DNA of 64,000 bases from Burkholderia sp. 8Y (GTDB lineage Bacteria; Pseudomonadota; Gammaproteobacteria; Burkholderiales; Burkholderiaceae), in the NCBI RefSeq assembly GCF_902506145.1, contig NZ_LR733520.1, forward strand, positions 250,580 to 314,579. Direction: 5' to 3'. The number at the start of each line of letters is the position of its first letter. Positions within the stretch are counted from its first letter, which is position 1. Positions 17,729 through 27,218 of this stretch are shown here, one piece after another. Under the pieces are notes generated by a model. It was given only the letters and a program-made list of their open reading frames with translations, was not told the DNA's origin and did no database searches. A program made the position numbers and the translations under genes.

Positions 17729-20272
17729 ATGAACCAAGAAGCGAACTATGTCGTTACCCCGACGGTGCCCGGCAGTATGGTGTCCATTACGACGGACAAT
17801 GCCGCGTTTGACGTTGAGAGCGACGCTTCGTTCAACCTTACCGGCTCATCTAACGAGATTGTCGTCGAGAATTCGAGGGAGGTCGGCATCGGTGCCGCAG
17901 TAATCGTTTCAGGAGACGGGAACACGGTGGTTGCTGCTGCCGATTCTTCACGGACCGACTTCGACGTCACCGGCAACCGGAACACCGTCACGGTTAACGA
18001 CCATTCATACGTTACCGTTTCCGGTTCATGGAACACCGTAAATACCTTGGGCGCGCAAACGGCGGTTGACATCCTCAACTACACGACGGTGAACGCTGCT
18101 GATTGGGGCGACATTATCAACGTCGGCGGGACCGGAAACACTATCAACGCGAACCAAAGCTCGATCAGAATGTGGCACACCGGTTCAAACGACGTGAACG
18201 GTGATAATGACACAATCGACGTTGATTATTGGGCCGGCAATGACCCTTCGGCGCTGCAAGAATTCAAAGTTACTGGTTCTGGCAATGCGATAAATATTGA
18301 CGATCGATGCGCACAGACTCTTGTTTCAACCGCGACCGATACAATCAGCACGCGAAGCGACGGCTCAATTGTCGTCACGGGTGGCTTCAATCCCGGCGCG
18401 ATAACCGTGACGGGCGGTAAGGCGACTCTCCAGCTTGGAGATGGAAATGTGGTCAATCTTTCTAATGTCTATTCGGGACAGACGTTTGAATACGTCGACG
18501 CAACCGGGGCCGCAACGTCGACTATGCTGATGGATACTAACCTTCTGCATTTGGGCGGAAGTCTTTATCAAGTGTTGGGTTCTGCCAGCGCCAGGTTGAG
18601 TAACACCACCTTCGTGGCGTCTACTCCGCAACAGTTTTCCCTCAAAGGCAATTTGGATCAGGTCGTGTTGTCCGATGGCTCAACTATCAGCTTAGAGGGC
18701 GACGGTGATACAGTGGTTGGCACAAATGCTAGTCGCACGAACGTTACACTTCTGAACGGTACCAACAACGTGATCGCTGTCGGTGCAAACAGTACGGTGA
18801 CCGACAGTGCGGTTGGAACGTCAGTCACTGTTGGCGCGAACAGCGTCGTTGTCATGTATGACAGTACTGATTCAACCGTGACTGCGACGCAAGGCGGTAC
18901 ATACATAGGCGCAGGCGTCCGCACCACGATCAATGCAAACAACGACACGATCTTCTCAACCAACGCAGGGGTCAAGATCAGCGGCAACGGCAATCAGATC
19001 CAGTTGGCGGCGCAGGGATATAGTTCGGGAGCAGTCAACGTTCGAACCAGCACTCCAACAGTCGATCTGACCGGTTCCAATAATTCGATTGCGATTAATG
19101 CAAGTTTCGATGCGGCGGATGCGACGGCGCAAAGCGCGGTCTCCACGTCGAAGGACTCTCTTAGTATTGCCGGAAACGGGTCGATTATCATTGCTGGTAG
19201 CGTCAACCCGGCTGTGACTCTCACGGGTGGAATCGCTACCGTGCAACTCGGAGACGGGAACACCGTCACTACATCGAACGTGTACTCCGGGGCGACGCTC
19301 GACTATATCGATGGGAATGGCACTAAGACGACCTCTACGCTCATGGATTCGAATTTATTGCATTTGGGGGGGAGCTTGTACCAGCTTTTCGGCGACGCTA
19401 ATGCAAAGATGGACAATTCGATCTTTGCCTTCGCCGGCGACAACCTCTCCATGCACGCAAGCGGAAGCAACGATCAGTTCGTCTTGACAAGTGGGAGCGG
19501 CCTTCAGTTCTCGGGCAACTCTGACACGGTCATAGGCACAAACGCCAGCGGCGCATATGTTCAACTGAATGGCGCGAATAATTTGGTTTCGGTAGGAGCA
19601 AATTCGAACATTAACGACTTCGGTTCCGGAGACACGCTCACGGTAGGCGCAAACAGTTGGGTGGCTGCAGTCGCCGCGAACACGACCGTGAATGCTACTC
19701 AGGGAGGGGCGGGTATTTCTATCTCTGGCAGCGGTTCGGCGAAAATCAACGCGAACAACGGCGAACTCTATCTTATGGGAGGAAACACAGTTTCCGTACA
19801 AGGCAATGGCAACGTGATCGATGTCTGGGGCCCAGGCGAAACGGTCACGGTACAAGGCTCGGGCAACTCGCTGTTGATGGACTCCACTTCGCAGACTGTG
19901 CTGACCTCGAGCAGTTCGCTCTCGCGTGGCGACGACGGAACGATCATTGTGACCGGCAGCGTCGATCCAGGCACCGTTACGCTGACTTCCGGAACGGCAA
20001 CGGTGAACCTTGGCAACGGAAACGTCGCAACACTGAGTGGGGTAAGTTCAGGAGCGAAGGTTGAGTATATCGATGCTTCTGGCGTAGCTACCTGGTCTGC
20101 TCTGCAAGACACTTCGCTGGTCTCAGGCTCCTTCACTTCCGCGCACACGCTAGCGAATCAGCTCGTCGCCGCCATGGCTTCGTACACAAATGCTGATTCC
20201 GGTGCTGCATCGTTCGTGGCGCAGCAGGCAACCAATGACTCGCAGCATATGCTTGCAGCGTCGCTTCATTAA
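17729..20272 (+). CDS. Large repeat protein, probable non-RTX type I secretion cargo (adhesin/matrix type)
   Basis: The 847-aa protein follows its secretion genes after a 118-base gap. AGGA at 17719-17722 sits six bases before ATG 17729. A longer frame from 17591 overlaps the tolC-type gene and has no ribosome site. There is no signal peptide. The body consists of short Gly/Asn repeats (GNTVV, NRNTVTV, GNTINA, GSGNAINI) suggesting a beta-solenoid. A larger module occurs three times, starting at residues 211, 483 and 736 (the last truncated). RTX nonapeptides (GGXGXDXUX) are absent. Hand count gives 20 N-X-S/T sequons and one Cys. The last about 40 residues (LANQLVAAMASY to the end) may be the secretion signal. 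Its base composition is visibly more AT-rich than the flanking housekeeping genes. Adhesin or biofilm function is inferred. Confidence 0.85.
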   Translation: MNQEANYVVTPTVPGSMVSITTDNAAFDVESDASFNLTGSSNEIVVENSREVGIGAAVIVSGDGNTVVAAADSSRTDFDVTGNRNTVTVNDHSYVTVSGSWNTVNTLGAQTAVDILNYTTVNAADWGDIINVGGTGNTINANQSSIRMWHTGSNDVNGDNDTIDVDYWAGNDPSALQEFKVTGSGNAINIDDRCAQTLVSTATDTISTRSDGSIVVTGGFNPGAITVTGGKATLQLGDGNVVNLSNVYSGQTFEYVDATGAATSTMLMDTNLLHLGGSLYQVLGSASARLSNTTFVASTPQQFSLKGNLDQVVLSDGSTISLEGDGDTVVGTNASRTNVTLLNGTNNVIAVGANSTVTDSAVGTSVTVGANSVVVMYDSTDSTVTATQGGTYIGAGVRTTINANNDTIFSTNAGVKISGNGNQIQLAAQGYSSGAVNVRTSTPTVDLTGSNNSIAINASFDAADATAQSAVSTSKDSLSIAGNGSIIIAGSVNPAVTLTGGIATVQLGDGNTVTTSNVYSGATLDYIDGNGTKTTSTLMDSNLLHLGGSLYQLFGDANAKMDNSIFAFAGDNLSMHASGSNDQFVLTSGSGLQFSGNSDTVIGTNASGAYVQLNGANNLVSVGANSNINDFGSGDTLTVGANSWVAAVAANTTVNATQGGAGISISGSGSAKINANNGELYLMGGNTVSVQGNGNVIDVWGPGETVTVQGSGNSLLMDSTSQTVLTSSSSLSRGDDGTIIVTGSVDPGTVTLTSGTATVNLGNGNVATLSGVSSGAKVEYIDASGVATWSALQDTSLVSGSFTSAHTLANQLVAAMASYTNADSGAASFVAQQATNDSQHMLAASLH
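18359..19174 (+). repeat. Module A of the repeat protein (first large repeat)
   Basis: Residues 211-482. It begins DGSIVVTGGFNPGAITVTGG, followed by LQLGDGN, NVYSG, YVDATG, LLHLGGSLYQ, TVVGTNAS, VGANSTV and TINANNDTI in the same order as module B. Confidence 0.85.
19175..19933 (+). repeat. Module B of the repeat protein (second large repeat)
   Basis: Residues 483-735. It begins NGSIIIAGSVNPAVTLTGG and repeats the module A landmarks (VQLGDGN, NVYSG, YIDGNG, LLHLGGSLYQ, TVIGTNAS, VGANSNI, KINANNGEL). Similarity is clear in protein and partly in DNA (for example the run encoding LLHLGGSLY). Confidence 0.85.
19934..20140 (+). repeat. Module C of the repeat protein (third, truncated repeat)
   Basis: Begins at residue 736 with DGTIIVTGSVDPGTVTLTSG, then VNLGNGN, VSSGAKVEYIDASG and ALQDTSL. 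It then breaks off into the C-terminal tail; the LLHLGGSLYQ part and everything after it are missing. Confidence 0.8.
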
Positions 20273-20289
20273 GCCGTTGGTTTGAATGT

Positions 20290-20329
20290 TCCGAGAGGTG
20301 GGCCGCTGTGTGCGCTCCTGTCTCTCGGA
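20290..20329. terminator. Inverted repeat between the repeat-protein gene and lnt, possible terminator
   Basis: TCCGAGAG (20290-20297) pairs with CTCTCGGA (20322-20329) across a 24-base loop, between two convergent genes. There is no T-run, so termination is only suggested by position. The rest of 20273-20433 shows no gene. Confidence 0.35.
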
Positions 20330-20433
20330 GCCGTCAGAGTGCGACTCTGCGCGAGGCAGGGAAGCACTCGGCGATAAACGCTACCTTCATCGCAGCGACG
20401 ACGCGCCGACCGCCGCACAGAGGCGGTGACCCG

Positions 20434-22086
20434 CTATTTCCTCTTCTCCGGCGCAAACGCAAACCCAACCGCGAGCAACAACAACGACACGACAATCACC
20501 GTCGCATTGCCGCTCGTCACATACGGCGTGCGCCCCGACGTGCCTTGCACGCGCGCTTCGAGCACGCCGGTGGTGAACGTCGGCAGTCGCGAGACGACAT
20601 CGCCGTTGGCCGCGATCACCGCGGTCATGCCCGTGTTGGTCGCGCGCAGCGTCGGCCGGCCGGTTTCCATCGAACGCATGCGCGCAATCTGCAAGTGCTG
20701 GTCGAGCGCGATGGTGTTGCCGAACCACGCGAGATTCGTCGAGTTGACGAGAATGCCCGCAGGCGTTTCCTGTTCGCGCAGCGTCCGCGCGATCTCTTCG
20801 CCGAAAATGTCCTCGTAGCAGATATCGACGGCGACCGGCTGGTTGTGCACGAAAAACGCCCTTTGCACCAGCGGGCCGCGCGCGAGATCGCCGAGCGGAA
20901 TGCCCATCAGGTTCACGAACCAGTGAAAGCCGAGCGGCACGAATTCGCCGAACGGCACGAGATGATGCTTGTCGTAACGGTAGACGTCGTTCACGCCCGG
21001 CGTGATGCCAAAGAGACTGTTCGTGAAATCGGTCGGGCGGCCGTCGGGCTGAAGCGTGACGCCGATCGCACCGAAGAGAATCGATGAGTTCGTGCGGTCC
21101 GCGAAACTGCGGATCGCGCTCGCGAACGCCGGCGGCACCTGAACGGCCAGCACGGGCAGCGCGGTCTCCGGCGTGACGATCAGATCGGCCGGTTTCTCGG
21201 TGATGAGCCGCTTGTACAGCGCGAGCGATTCGTCGACGCCTGCCTGTTCGAACTTCATTTCCTGTTTCACGTTGCCTTGTAGCAGGCGCACGGTGAGCGG
21301 GGCGTTCGCAGGCGTCGTCCATTGCACGAGCGAGAGCAACATGCCGGCGATGATCAACGCACATGCCGTCAGTGCCGGCGCCAGCGCGCGCTGCCGCATA
21401 ATGCGCAACGCATACGCCGCCTGCACGATGCACGCAGCCACGAGCGCGAGCACCCACGCGACGCCGTACACGCCCGCGACCGCGCCGAATCCGGCGAGCG
21501 GGCCGTCCACTTGCGCATAGCCGCTCGCGAGCCACGGAAAGCCGGTGAACACGAGTCCGCGCAGCCATTCACCGAGCGCCCAGGCGCTCGCGAACGCGAA
21601 CGCGCCGTGCCAGGTGGGCGCGTAGCGCGGCGATGCGTCGATTTCGCGGGCAGTGACGGCGTCTTCGTCGCCAAAGCGGGCGCGTCCCGCGACGAGCGAC
21701 CAGACGAGGCTCGACAATGCCGGATACACCGCGAGGTACAGCGAGAACAGCGCGACAGCGGCGGCGGCGAGCGGCGCGGCCATGCCGCCGTAGTCGTGCA
21801 TGCTGACGTACAGCCACCAGACGCCCGTGACGAAGTTGCCGAAGCCGAAGGCCCAGCCGGTCGCCGCCGCGCTCTTCCAGCCGTTCGTGCGCGAGAGCCA
21901 CGAGTAGAAGCACGCGAAGATAGCGAGTTCGATCCAGCCGCCGTGCGGCGTCGGCGCGAAAGACAGCGTGTTCGCCGCGCCGAGCACGGCCGCGACGAGG
22001 TAATGCCAGAACGGCAGCGCACGCGGAGCCGCGGAAGCGGACGCGTCACGTTGACGCGAGAGGGAGCGAAACGATGAATCGGCCAT
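20434..22086 (-). CDS. lnt: Apolipoprotein N-acyltransferase
   Basis: Adds the third acyl chain to lipoproteins at the inner membrane. The 550-aa protein has about six hydrophobic helices in the first half and a periplasmic carbon-nitrogen hydrolase domain. The catalytic triad is visible as Glu in VTPETALPVL, Lys in YRYDKHHLVPFGEF and Cys in VDICYEDIFGEE. A final hydrophobic helix (TVIVVSLLLLAVGFAF) ends the protein. It runs toward the accessory block; corC lies upstream on the same strand, as in relatives. Confidence 0.97.
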   Translation of the reverse strand: MADSSFRSLSRQRDASASAAPRALPFWHYLVAAVLGAANTLSFAPTPHGGWIELAIFACFYSWLSRTNGWKSAAATGWAFGFGNFVTGVWWLYVSMHDYGGMAAPLAAAAVALFSLYLAVYPALSSLVWSLVAGRARFGDEDAVTAREIDASPRYAPTWHGAFAFASAWALGEWLRGLVFTGFPWLASGYAQVDGPLAGFGAVAGVYGVAWVLALVAACIVQAAYALRIMRQRALAPALTACALIIAGMLLSLVQWTTPANAPLTVRLLQGNVKQEMKFEQAGVDESLALYKRLITEKPADLIVTPETALPVLAVQVPPAFASAIRSFADRTNSSILFGAIGVTLQPDGRPTDFTNSLFGITPGVNDVYRYDKHHLVPFGEFVPLGFHWFVNLMGIPLGDLARGPLVQRAFFVHNQPVAVDICYEDIFGEEIARTLREQETPAGILVNSTNLAWFGNTIALDQHLQIARMRSMETGRPTLRATNTGMTAVIAANGDVVSRLPTFTTGVLEARVQGTSGRTPYVTSGNATVIVVSLLLLAVGFAFAPEKRK

Positions 22087-22181
22087 GGATTGCGGGGTCG
22101 GCGGATGCGAAAGGGTAGTTCCGAAAGCTGTCGGCGGCGCCGCGCGAGAGAATGCCCGCGCTGACGCCCACGCGCCGCACG

Positions 22182-23087
22182 TCAGTCGCGCAGCTCGCTT
22201 TCGTCATCGCCCGCCTGACGTTGCTGCTGAGTGAGATTGGGCACGCGCCGCACGAGCAGCACGTGAATTTGACGGGCGTCGCCGCGAAGAATTTCGAACG
22301 CGAAATCGTCGATGCGTACCTTCTCGCCGCGATGCGGCACGCGCCCGAAGCGATGCGTGACGAGCCCGCCGATGGTGTCCACTTCGTCATCCGAAAAGTC
22401 GGTGCCGAATTCTTCGTTGAACTGCTGAATGCCCGTCAGCGCGCGCACGCGGAACTTGCCGTCCGGCGACGCGATGATGTTGCCGCTTTCCTCATCGAAG
22501 TCGTATTCGTCCTCGATGTCGCCGACGATCTGCTCCAGCACGTCCTCGATGGTAATGAGACCCGCGACGCCGCCGTATTCATCGACGACGATCGCAATAT
22601 GATTGCGGTTCACGCGAAAGTCGTGCAGCAGCACGTTCAGACGCTTCGACTCGGGAATGAAGACGGCGGGGCGCAACATGCCGCGCACGTCGAATTCTTC
22701 TTCGGCGTAATAGCGCAGCAGGTCTTTCGCGAGCAGCACGCCGATGATGTTGTCGCGGTTGCCCTCGTACACCGGATAGCGCGAGTGCGCTTTTTCCAGC
22801 ACGAACGGAATGAATTCGGCAGGCGTTTCCGCGATGTTGATGGCGTCCATCTGGGCGCGCGGAATCATGATGTCACGCGCGCAGAGGTCGGACACCTGAA
22901 AGACGCCTTCGATCATCGAAAGCGAATCGGCGTCGAGCAGGTTGCGCTCGTGCGCGTCCTGCAGCACTTCGAGAAGCTCGTCGCGCGACTCGGGTTCGTG
23001 CGAGATGAAATCGGTCAGACGCTCGAGCAGCGAGCGTTTTTCCTGCGGTTTGTCGGAGTGGCGTCGACTGGGATAGGGTTCGTTCAT
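22182..23087 (-). CDS. corC: CorC/HlyC-family protein with CBS pair
   Basis: Cytoplasmic protein of 301 aa. It contains a tandem CBS pair (about residues 70-190, with RDIMIPRAQMDAI and GVAGLITIEDVLEQIVGDI) and a C-terminal CorC/transporter-associated domain (DEVDTIGGLVTHRFGRVPHRGE). The family is linked to magnesium and cobalt efflux and membrane integrity; the exact role is unclear. ATG 23087 (MNEPYPSRRH) is preferred over a TTG at 23117. It lies 95 bases upstream of lnt and the two may be cotranscribed. Confidence 0.9.
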   Translation of the reverse strand: MNEPYPSRRHSDKPQEKRSLLERLTDFISHEPESRDELLEVLQDAHERNLLDADSLSMIEGVFQVSDLCARDIMIPRAQMDAINIAETPAEFIPFVLEKAHSRYPVYEGNRDNIIGVLLAKDLLRYYAEEEFDVRGMLRPAVFIPESKRLNVLLHDFRVNRNHIAIVVDEYGGVAGLITIEDVLEQIVGDIEDEYDFDEESGNIIASPDGKFRVRALTGIQQFNEEFGTDFSDDEVDTIGGLVTHRFGRVPHRGEKVRIDDFAFEILRGDARQIHVLLVRRVPNLTQQQRQAGDDESELRD

Positions 23088-23277
23088 AGCGGAGCGCCCG
23101 GGATGGCCCGGGCGCAAATTATCGGAAACTTAAGCATACACCAAGGTAAAACGCGGGCTGCGTGGGGCGGCGCGCTCAGCGAAACGCTCCACGATGGTAG
23201 CCGACCGATGTGGAAAAAAGGTGTCAGGCGTGCGTCGTTAGCCGATCGGCCGATCCCCTTTTGAGGCAGCGAGAAGC

Positions 23278-23970
23278 TCACTGCGAGCCCTGGCAACGTC
23301 TGAGCAGCGCCTCCAGGGCCCGGTCCGGCATGCCGCTTTCGCGCAACGCCTTCACGGTTCGGCTCACGTAGTCGAGCGTGGTGCCGTATCGACCGCTCGC
23401 GCAGCCCAACACCGTGCGAATGACCGGGTCTGCCAGCTTTCCCGTGTACGACGTGGCATCGCGGCGCATGACGAACGCGAGCGCCGCAACGCGCCGTCCG
23501 TCGATGAGCGTGCACGGCAGCCATGCCGGCCGGTACGAAGCCATCGCCATTTCGCGTCGCCAGAGCACGTCGAGATGCGCGTCGGTGTCCGGGCCGCCGA
23601 GCCGGAACGCCATGCCGGTGCAGGAGCCGCCGCGATCGAGCGCCAGCACGAGACCGGGCTGCTCCGGCGTGCCGCGATTCACACGCGACCACAGATACAG
23701 CCCGCGATGGTAGCCGTGCACCTTGCCGCGCACGGCTTCGAGCGTCGGCAAACCGGGGTTCCAGATCAGCGAGCCGTAGCCGAAGAGCCAAAGATCGGAC
23801 GTGCGGTCGCAGTGAGCCAGCGCCGCTTCGCGCGACGCGGCGAGCTCTTCATCGGTGAGAAGCGGCGTTTCGAGGAGCGTCGGCGGATAGTCCGGGCAAG
23901 GCCGCGGCGAATCGAGCGGCAAAGTCTCGGGAGCGGGAGCGGGCGTGGACCCGGGTGTCTTGTCGTTCAC
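23278..23970 (-). CDS. chaC: Gamma-glutamylcyclotransferase, ChaC type
   Basis: Degrades glutathione to 5-oxoproline and Cys-Gly in the cytoplasm. The ChaC fold is shown by LWLFGYGSLIWNPG, the substrate-binding loop, and downstream GYHRGLYLWSRVNRGTPEQPGLVLALDR (only part quoted by name here: YLWSRVNRGTPEQPG). The protein is 230 aa from GTG 23970. The open frame extends to 24132, but that would overlap ybeY by 113 bases, and the extension is not ChaC-like. No strong ribosome site is seen, so the exact start is uncertain. Confidence 0.88.
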   Translation of the reverse strand: MNDKTPGSTPAPAPETLPLDSPRPCPDYPPTLLETPLLTDEELAASREAALAHCDRTSDLWLFGYGSLIWNPGLPTLEAVRGKVHGYHRGLYLWSRVNRGTPEQPGLVLALDRGGSCTGMAFRLGGPDTDAHLDVLWRREMAMASYRPAWLPCTLIDGRRVAALAFVMRRDATSYTGKLADPVIRTVLGCASGRYGTTLDYVSRTVKALRESGMPDRALEALLRRCQGSQ

Positions 23971-24019
23971 GGTGCGGGGGCAGCGGATCGGCGCAATGAA
24001 AGCCTTCGATCGGCAGAAG

Positions 24020-24484
24020 TCAGACCAATGGCACGTAAGGGTCGGAGAAGCCGAGCGACTGCATGATATCCGTCTCGATAGATTCCATCTCTTGCGCCTC
24101 GCTTTCGACCTCGTGATCGTAGCCCTGCGCATGCAGCGTGCCGTGCACGATCAGATGCGCGTAATGCGCGGCGAGCGGCTTGCCCTGCTCGGTGGCTTCG
24201 CGTTCGACCACCGGACAGCAGAGAATCAGATCGCCCGCGACGGGATCTTCTTCGGATTCGGCATACGCGAAAGTGAGCACGTTCGTCGCGTAATCCTTCT
24301 GCCGATACGTGCGATTCAGCATGCGGCCTTCTTCCTCGTCGACGAAACGGACTGTCAACTCGGCGTCGGCGAAAAGCGAAGCCTTGATCCAGCGGGCGAC
24401 CGTCACGCGTGGCAGCATGGCCTTGTGCGACGGAAACGCCTTTGCAGCCGGGAACTGCAAGCTCAGCGTGAGACGGGGCATCAT
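24020..24484 (-). CDS. ybeY: Endoribonuclease YbeY (rRNA maturation)
   Basis: Single-strand endoribonuclease in 16S rRNA 3'-end processing and ribosome quality control. The 154-aa protein has the zinc motif [11 protein letters not shown] (HX3HX5H) and the family sequence [18 protein letters not shown]. Its start overlaps the phoH stop by four bases (ATGA), so the two are translationally coupled. Confidence 0.97.
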   Translation of the reverse strand: MMPRLTLSLQFPAAKAFPSHKAMLPRVTVARWIKASLFADAELTVRFVDEEEGRMLNRTYRQKDYATNVLTFAYAESEEDPVAGDLILCCPVVEREATEQGKPLAAHYAHLIVHGTLHAQGYDHEVESEAQEMESIETDIMQSLGFSDPYVPLV

Positions 24485-25596
24485 GCAGGCTTTTGCGACT
24501 GCTGCGCCGCACGCGCCGCTTCCGCGAGCGCGGCGTCCTTTTGCGACTGCGCGTCGTAAGCCTCGACGATGCGCGCGACGAGCGGATGCCGCACCACGTC
24601 CGCCGACGTGAAATGCGTGATAGCGATGCCGCGCACTTCCGACAGCACGTGCTGCGCTTCGATCAGCCCGCTCTTGTGGCCGCGCGGCAGATCGACCTGC
24701 GTGGTATCGCCCGTCACGACCGCCTTCGAGCCGAAACCGATACGCGTGAGGAACATCTTCATCTGCTCGGGCGTGGTGTTCTGCGCTTCGTCGAGAATGA
24801 TGAACGCGTGGTTCAGCGTGCGGCCGCGCATGTACGCGAGCGGCGCGATTTCGATCATCTGGCGCTCGAACATCTTCGCGGTCTTGTCGAAGCCGAGCAG
24901 ATCATAAAGCGCGTCGTAGAGCGGACGCAGATACGGATCGACTTTCTGCGCGAGATCGCCCGGCAGGAAGCCGAGCCGCTCGCCCGCTTCGACGGCCGGG
25001 CGCGTCAGCACGATGCGCTTGACCTGATCGCGCTCCAGCGCATCGACGGCGCAGGCGACCGCCAGATAGGTCTTGCCCGTGCCCGCCGGTCCGATGCCGA
25101 ACGTCACGTCGTGCGCGACGATCTGCTTCAGATACTGGCGCTGCATGGGCGTTCGGCCACGCAGGTCGGCGCGGCGCGTGTAGAGCGTCGGGCCGTGGTC
25201 TTCGTCCTCGCCGAGATCCATCGTGGCGCTCGGCTCGTCGAACGGATGGTCCGGGTCGCCGCGAAAGCGCGGGTCGTTCTGCCCGTCGTCCTCGCCGTTC
25301 TTGCCGGCTTCTTTCGCAAGCCGCGCCGCATGGCTCGCTTCGACGAGCGCGAGCTGAATGTCGTCGACGGAAATCGGATCGCGGGCACGGTTGTAGAAGT
25401 TCTCGAGCGCCGCGAGCGCCACCTTGGCGCCCCGGCCGCGAATCGAAATCTTGTGCCCACGCCGCGACAGCGTCACGTCGAGCGCCTGTTCGATCTGCCT
25501 GAGATTTTCGTCGAGCGGGCCGCAGAGGTTCGCAAGCCGCGCATTGTCCTCGCGCGGAGCGGTGAATTCGAGATGCTGCTGGGGAGCGTTCTTCAA
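24481..25596 (-). CDS. ybeZ: PhoH-family ATPase (YbeZ)
   Basis: Cytoplasmic P-loop ATPase of 371 aa, partner of YbeY in RNA metabolism. The N-terminal part has a KH-like segment (about residues 30-75, [12 protein letters not shown]). An acidic linker follows, then the PhoH domain with [12 protein letters not shown] near 165, [18 protein letters not shown] and [20 protein letters not shown]. It is 33 bases downstream of miaB; the order miaB-ybeZ-ybeY is conserved in proteobacteria. Confidence 0.95.
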   Translation of the reverse strand: MKNAPQQHLEFTAPREDNARLANLCGPLDENLRQIEQALDVTLSRRGHKISIRGRGAKVALAALENFYNRARDPISVDDIQLALVEASHAARLAKEAGKNGEDDGQNDPRFRGDPDHPFDEPSATMDLGEDEDHGPTLYTRRADLRGRTPMQRQYLKQIVAHDVTFGIGPAGTGKTYLAVACAVDALERDQVKRIVLTRPAVEAGERLGFLPGDLAQKVDPYLRPLYDALYDLLGFDKTAKMFERQMIEIAPLAYMRGRTLNHAFIILDEAQNTTPEQMKMFLTRIGFGSKAVVTGDTTQVDLPRGHKSGLIEAQHVLSEVRGIAITHFTSADVVRHPLVARIVEAYDAQSQKDAALAEAARAAQQSQKPA

Positions 25597-25629
25597 GGCG
25601 GGGTAGGGGTCCTGTCCGGTCTCGTAGGA

Positions 25630-27003
25630 TTAATTGGCAAGCTCGGGGGCCGTTTCGGGTGCGAGCACGAGCGCGCCGCGCAGCGAATGCGGATACGCGT
25701 GGTTGATCTCGACGTCGATCATCTGGCCGATAAGCCGCGCATGCGAAGCGAGCGGCGCCGGAAAATTCACGACCCGATTGTTCGCCGTGCGTCCGGCGAG
25801 CTCGCGGGGATCCTTGCGCGACGGACCTTCCACCAAGATGCGCTGCACCGAGCCGACCATCGAATTGCTGATTCTCACGACGTTTTCCTCGATCGTCGCC
25901 TGCAAGTGCTGCAAGCGCCTGAGCTTGACCTCGCGGGGCGTGTCGTCGTGCAGGTTTGCAGCCGGCGTGCCCGGTCGCGGGCTGTAGATGAAGGAGAAAC
26001 TCGTGTCGTAGCTCATTTCCTCGACGAGCGTCATCATCCTGGCGAAATCGTCCTCGGTTTCGCCGGGGAAGCCGACGATGAAGTCCGTCGACACCGACAA
26101 ATCCGGACGAATTGCCCGCAGGCGACGAATCACCGACTTGTATTCGAGCACGGTGTAGCCGCGCTTCATCGCCATCAGAATGCGGTCGGAGCCGTGCTGC
26201 ACCGGCAAATGCAGGTGCGAGACGAGCTTCGGCACCTTCGCGTACGTGTCGATGAGGCGCTGCGTGAATTCTTTCGGATGCGAAGTGGTGTAACGAATGC
26301 GTTCGATGCCCGGCACTTCCGCGACGTACTCGATCAGCGTGGCAAAGTCCGCGGTCTCGTGTGCCCCGGCCGTGAGCGCGCCCCGGTATGCGTTCACGTT
26401 CTGGCCGAGCAGCGTGACTTCGCGCACGCCCTGATCGGCGAGACCGGCAATTTCGGTCAGCACGTCGTCGAGCGGGCGCGAGACTTCCTCGCCACGCGTG
26501 TAAGGCACGACGCAATAACTGCAGTATTTGCTGCACCCTTCCATGATCGAGACGAAGGCGCTCGGGCCCTCGACCCGCGCCGGCGGCAGGTGATCGAATT
26601 TCTCGATTTCCGGGAAGCTGATATCGACCTGCGCGCGGCCTGTGGCGCGGCGCTTGTCGATCATGGCCGGCAACCGATGCAGCGTCTGCGGGCCGAACAC
26701 GATATCGACGTACGGCGCACGCGCGACGATCGACGCGCCTTCCTGACTCGCGACGCAACCGCCGACGCCAATGAGCAGATACGGGTTTGCTTCCTTCAGT
26801 TCGCGCACGCGGCCCAGGTCGGAGAACACCTTCTCTTGTGCTTTTTCGCGCACGGAGCACGTATTGAACAGAATGACGTCTGCGTCTTCGGGTGTGTCGG
26901 TCTTGACGAGTCCTTCAGCAGCACCGAGCACGTCGACCATCTTGTCGGAGTCGTACTCGTTCATCTGGCAGCCGAAGGTCTTTACGTAAACTTTCTTGGT
27001 CAT
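25630..27003 (-). CDS. miaB: tRNA-2-methylthio-N6-dimethylallyladenosine synthase
   Basis: Radical-SAM methylthiotransferase that modifies A37 of tRNAs reading UNN codons. The 457 aa start at [20 protein letters not shown]. The UPF0004 domain comes first, then the radical-SAM cluster CSKYCSYC near 155, and a C-terminal TRAM domain. The open frame runs to 27363 but the extra 120 residues are not MiaB-like. MiaA, which makes the substrate, is encoded at 48 kb. Confidence 0.97.
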   Translation of the reverse strand: MTKKVYVKTFGCQMNEYDSDKMVDVLGAAEGLVKTDTPEDADVILFNTCSVREKAQEKVFSDLGRVRELKEANPYLLIGVGGCVASQEGASIVARAPYVDIVFGPQTLHRLPAMIDKRRATGRAQVDISFPEIEKFDHLPPARVEGPSAFVSIMEGCSKYCSYCVVPYTRGEEVSRPLDDVLTEIAGLADQGVREVTLLGQNVNAYRGALTAGAHETADFATLIEYVAEVPGIERIRYTTSHPKEFTQRLIDTYAKVPKLVSHLHLPVQHGSDRILMAMKRGYTVLEYKSVIRRLRAIRPDLSVSTDFIVGFPGETEDDFARMMTLVEEMSYDTSFSFIYSPRPGTPAANLHDDTPREVKLRRLQHLQATIEENVVRISNSMVGSVQRILVEGPSRKDPRELAGRTANNRVVNFPAPLASHARLIGQMIDVEINHAYPHSLRGALVLAPETAPELAN

Positions 27004-27218
27004 GAATGGTCGCCGGTCGCAGTGGTTAACCTGGGGGCGTAGAGAGAATGGAAGGAATTCAGCGGTTTTGCGTGATTCTGCGCCGCTTTCGCTTGTGTTT
27101 AACTGCACATTATAGCGCGCGGCGCTTTCCGACGCTCGCGGCCGGCGGCGGCCGAAGCCGGCGGTCGCACGAACGTTAATATGGCCGCGCAGGCCCCTGC
27201 GATCCGTCGCGGTGAGGG

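Noticed and set aside
17729-20272. RTX (GGXGXDXUX) calcium-binding repeats
   Set aside because: Looked for throughout the protein; Gly/Asp/Asn pairs occur but not in the nonapeptide register.
24493-27042. Long plus-strand open frame (about 850 codons) opposite phoH and miaB
   Set aside because: Same kind of shadow; the minus-strand genes carry full family motifs.
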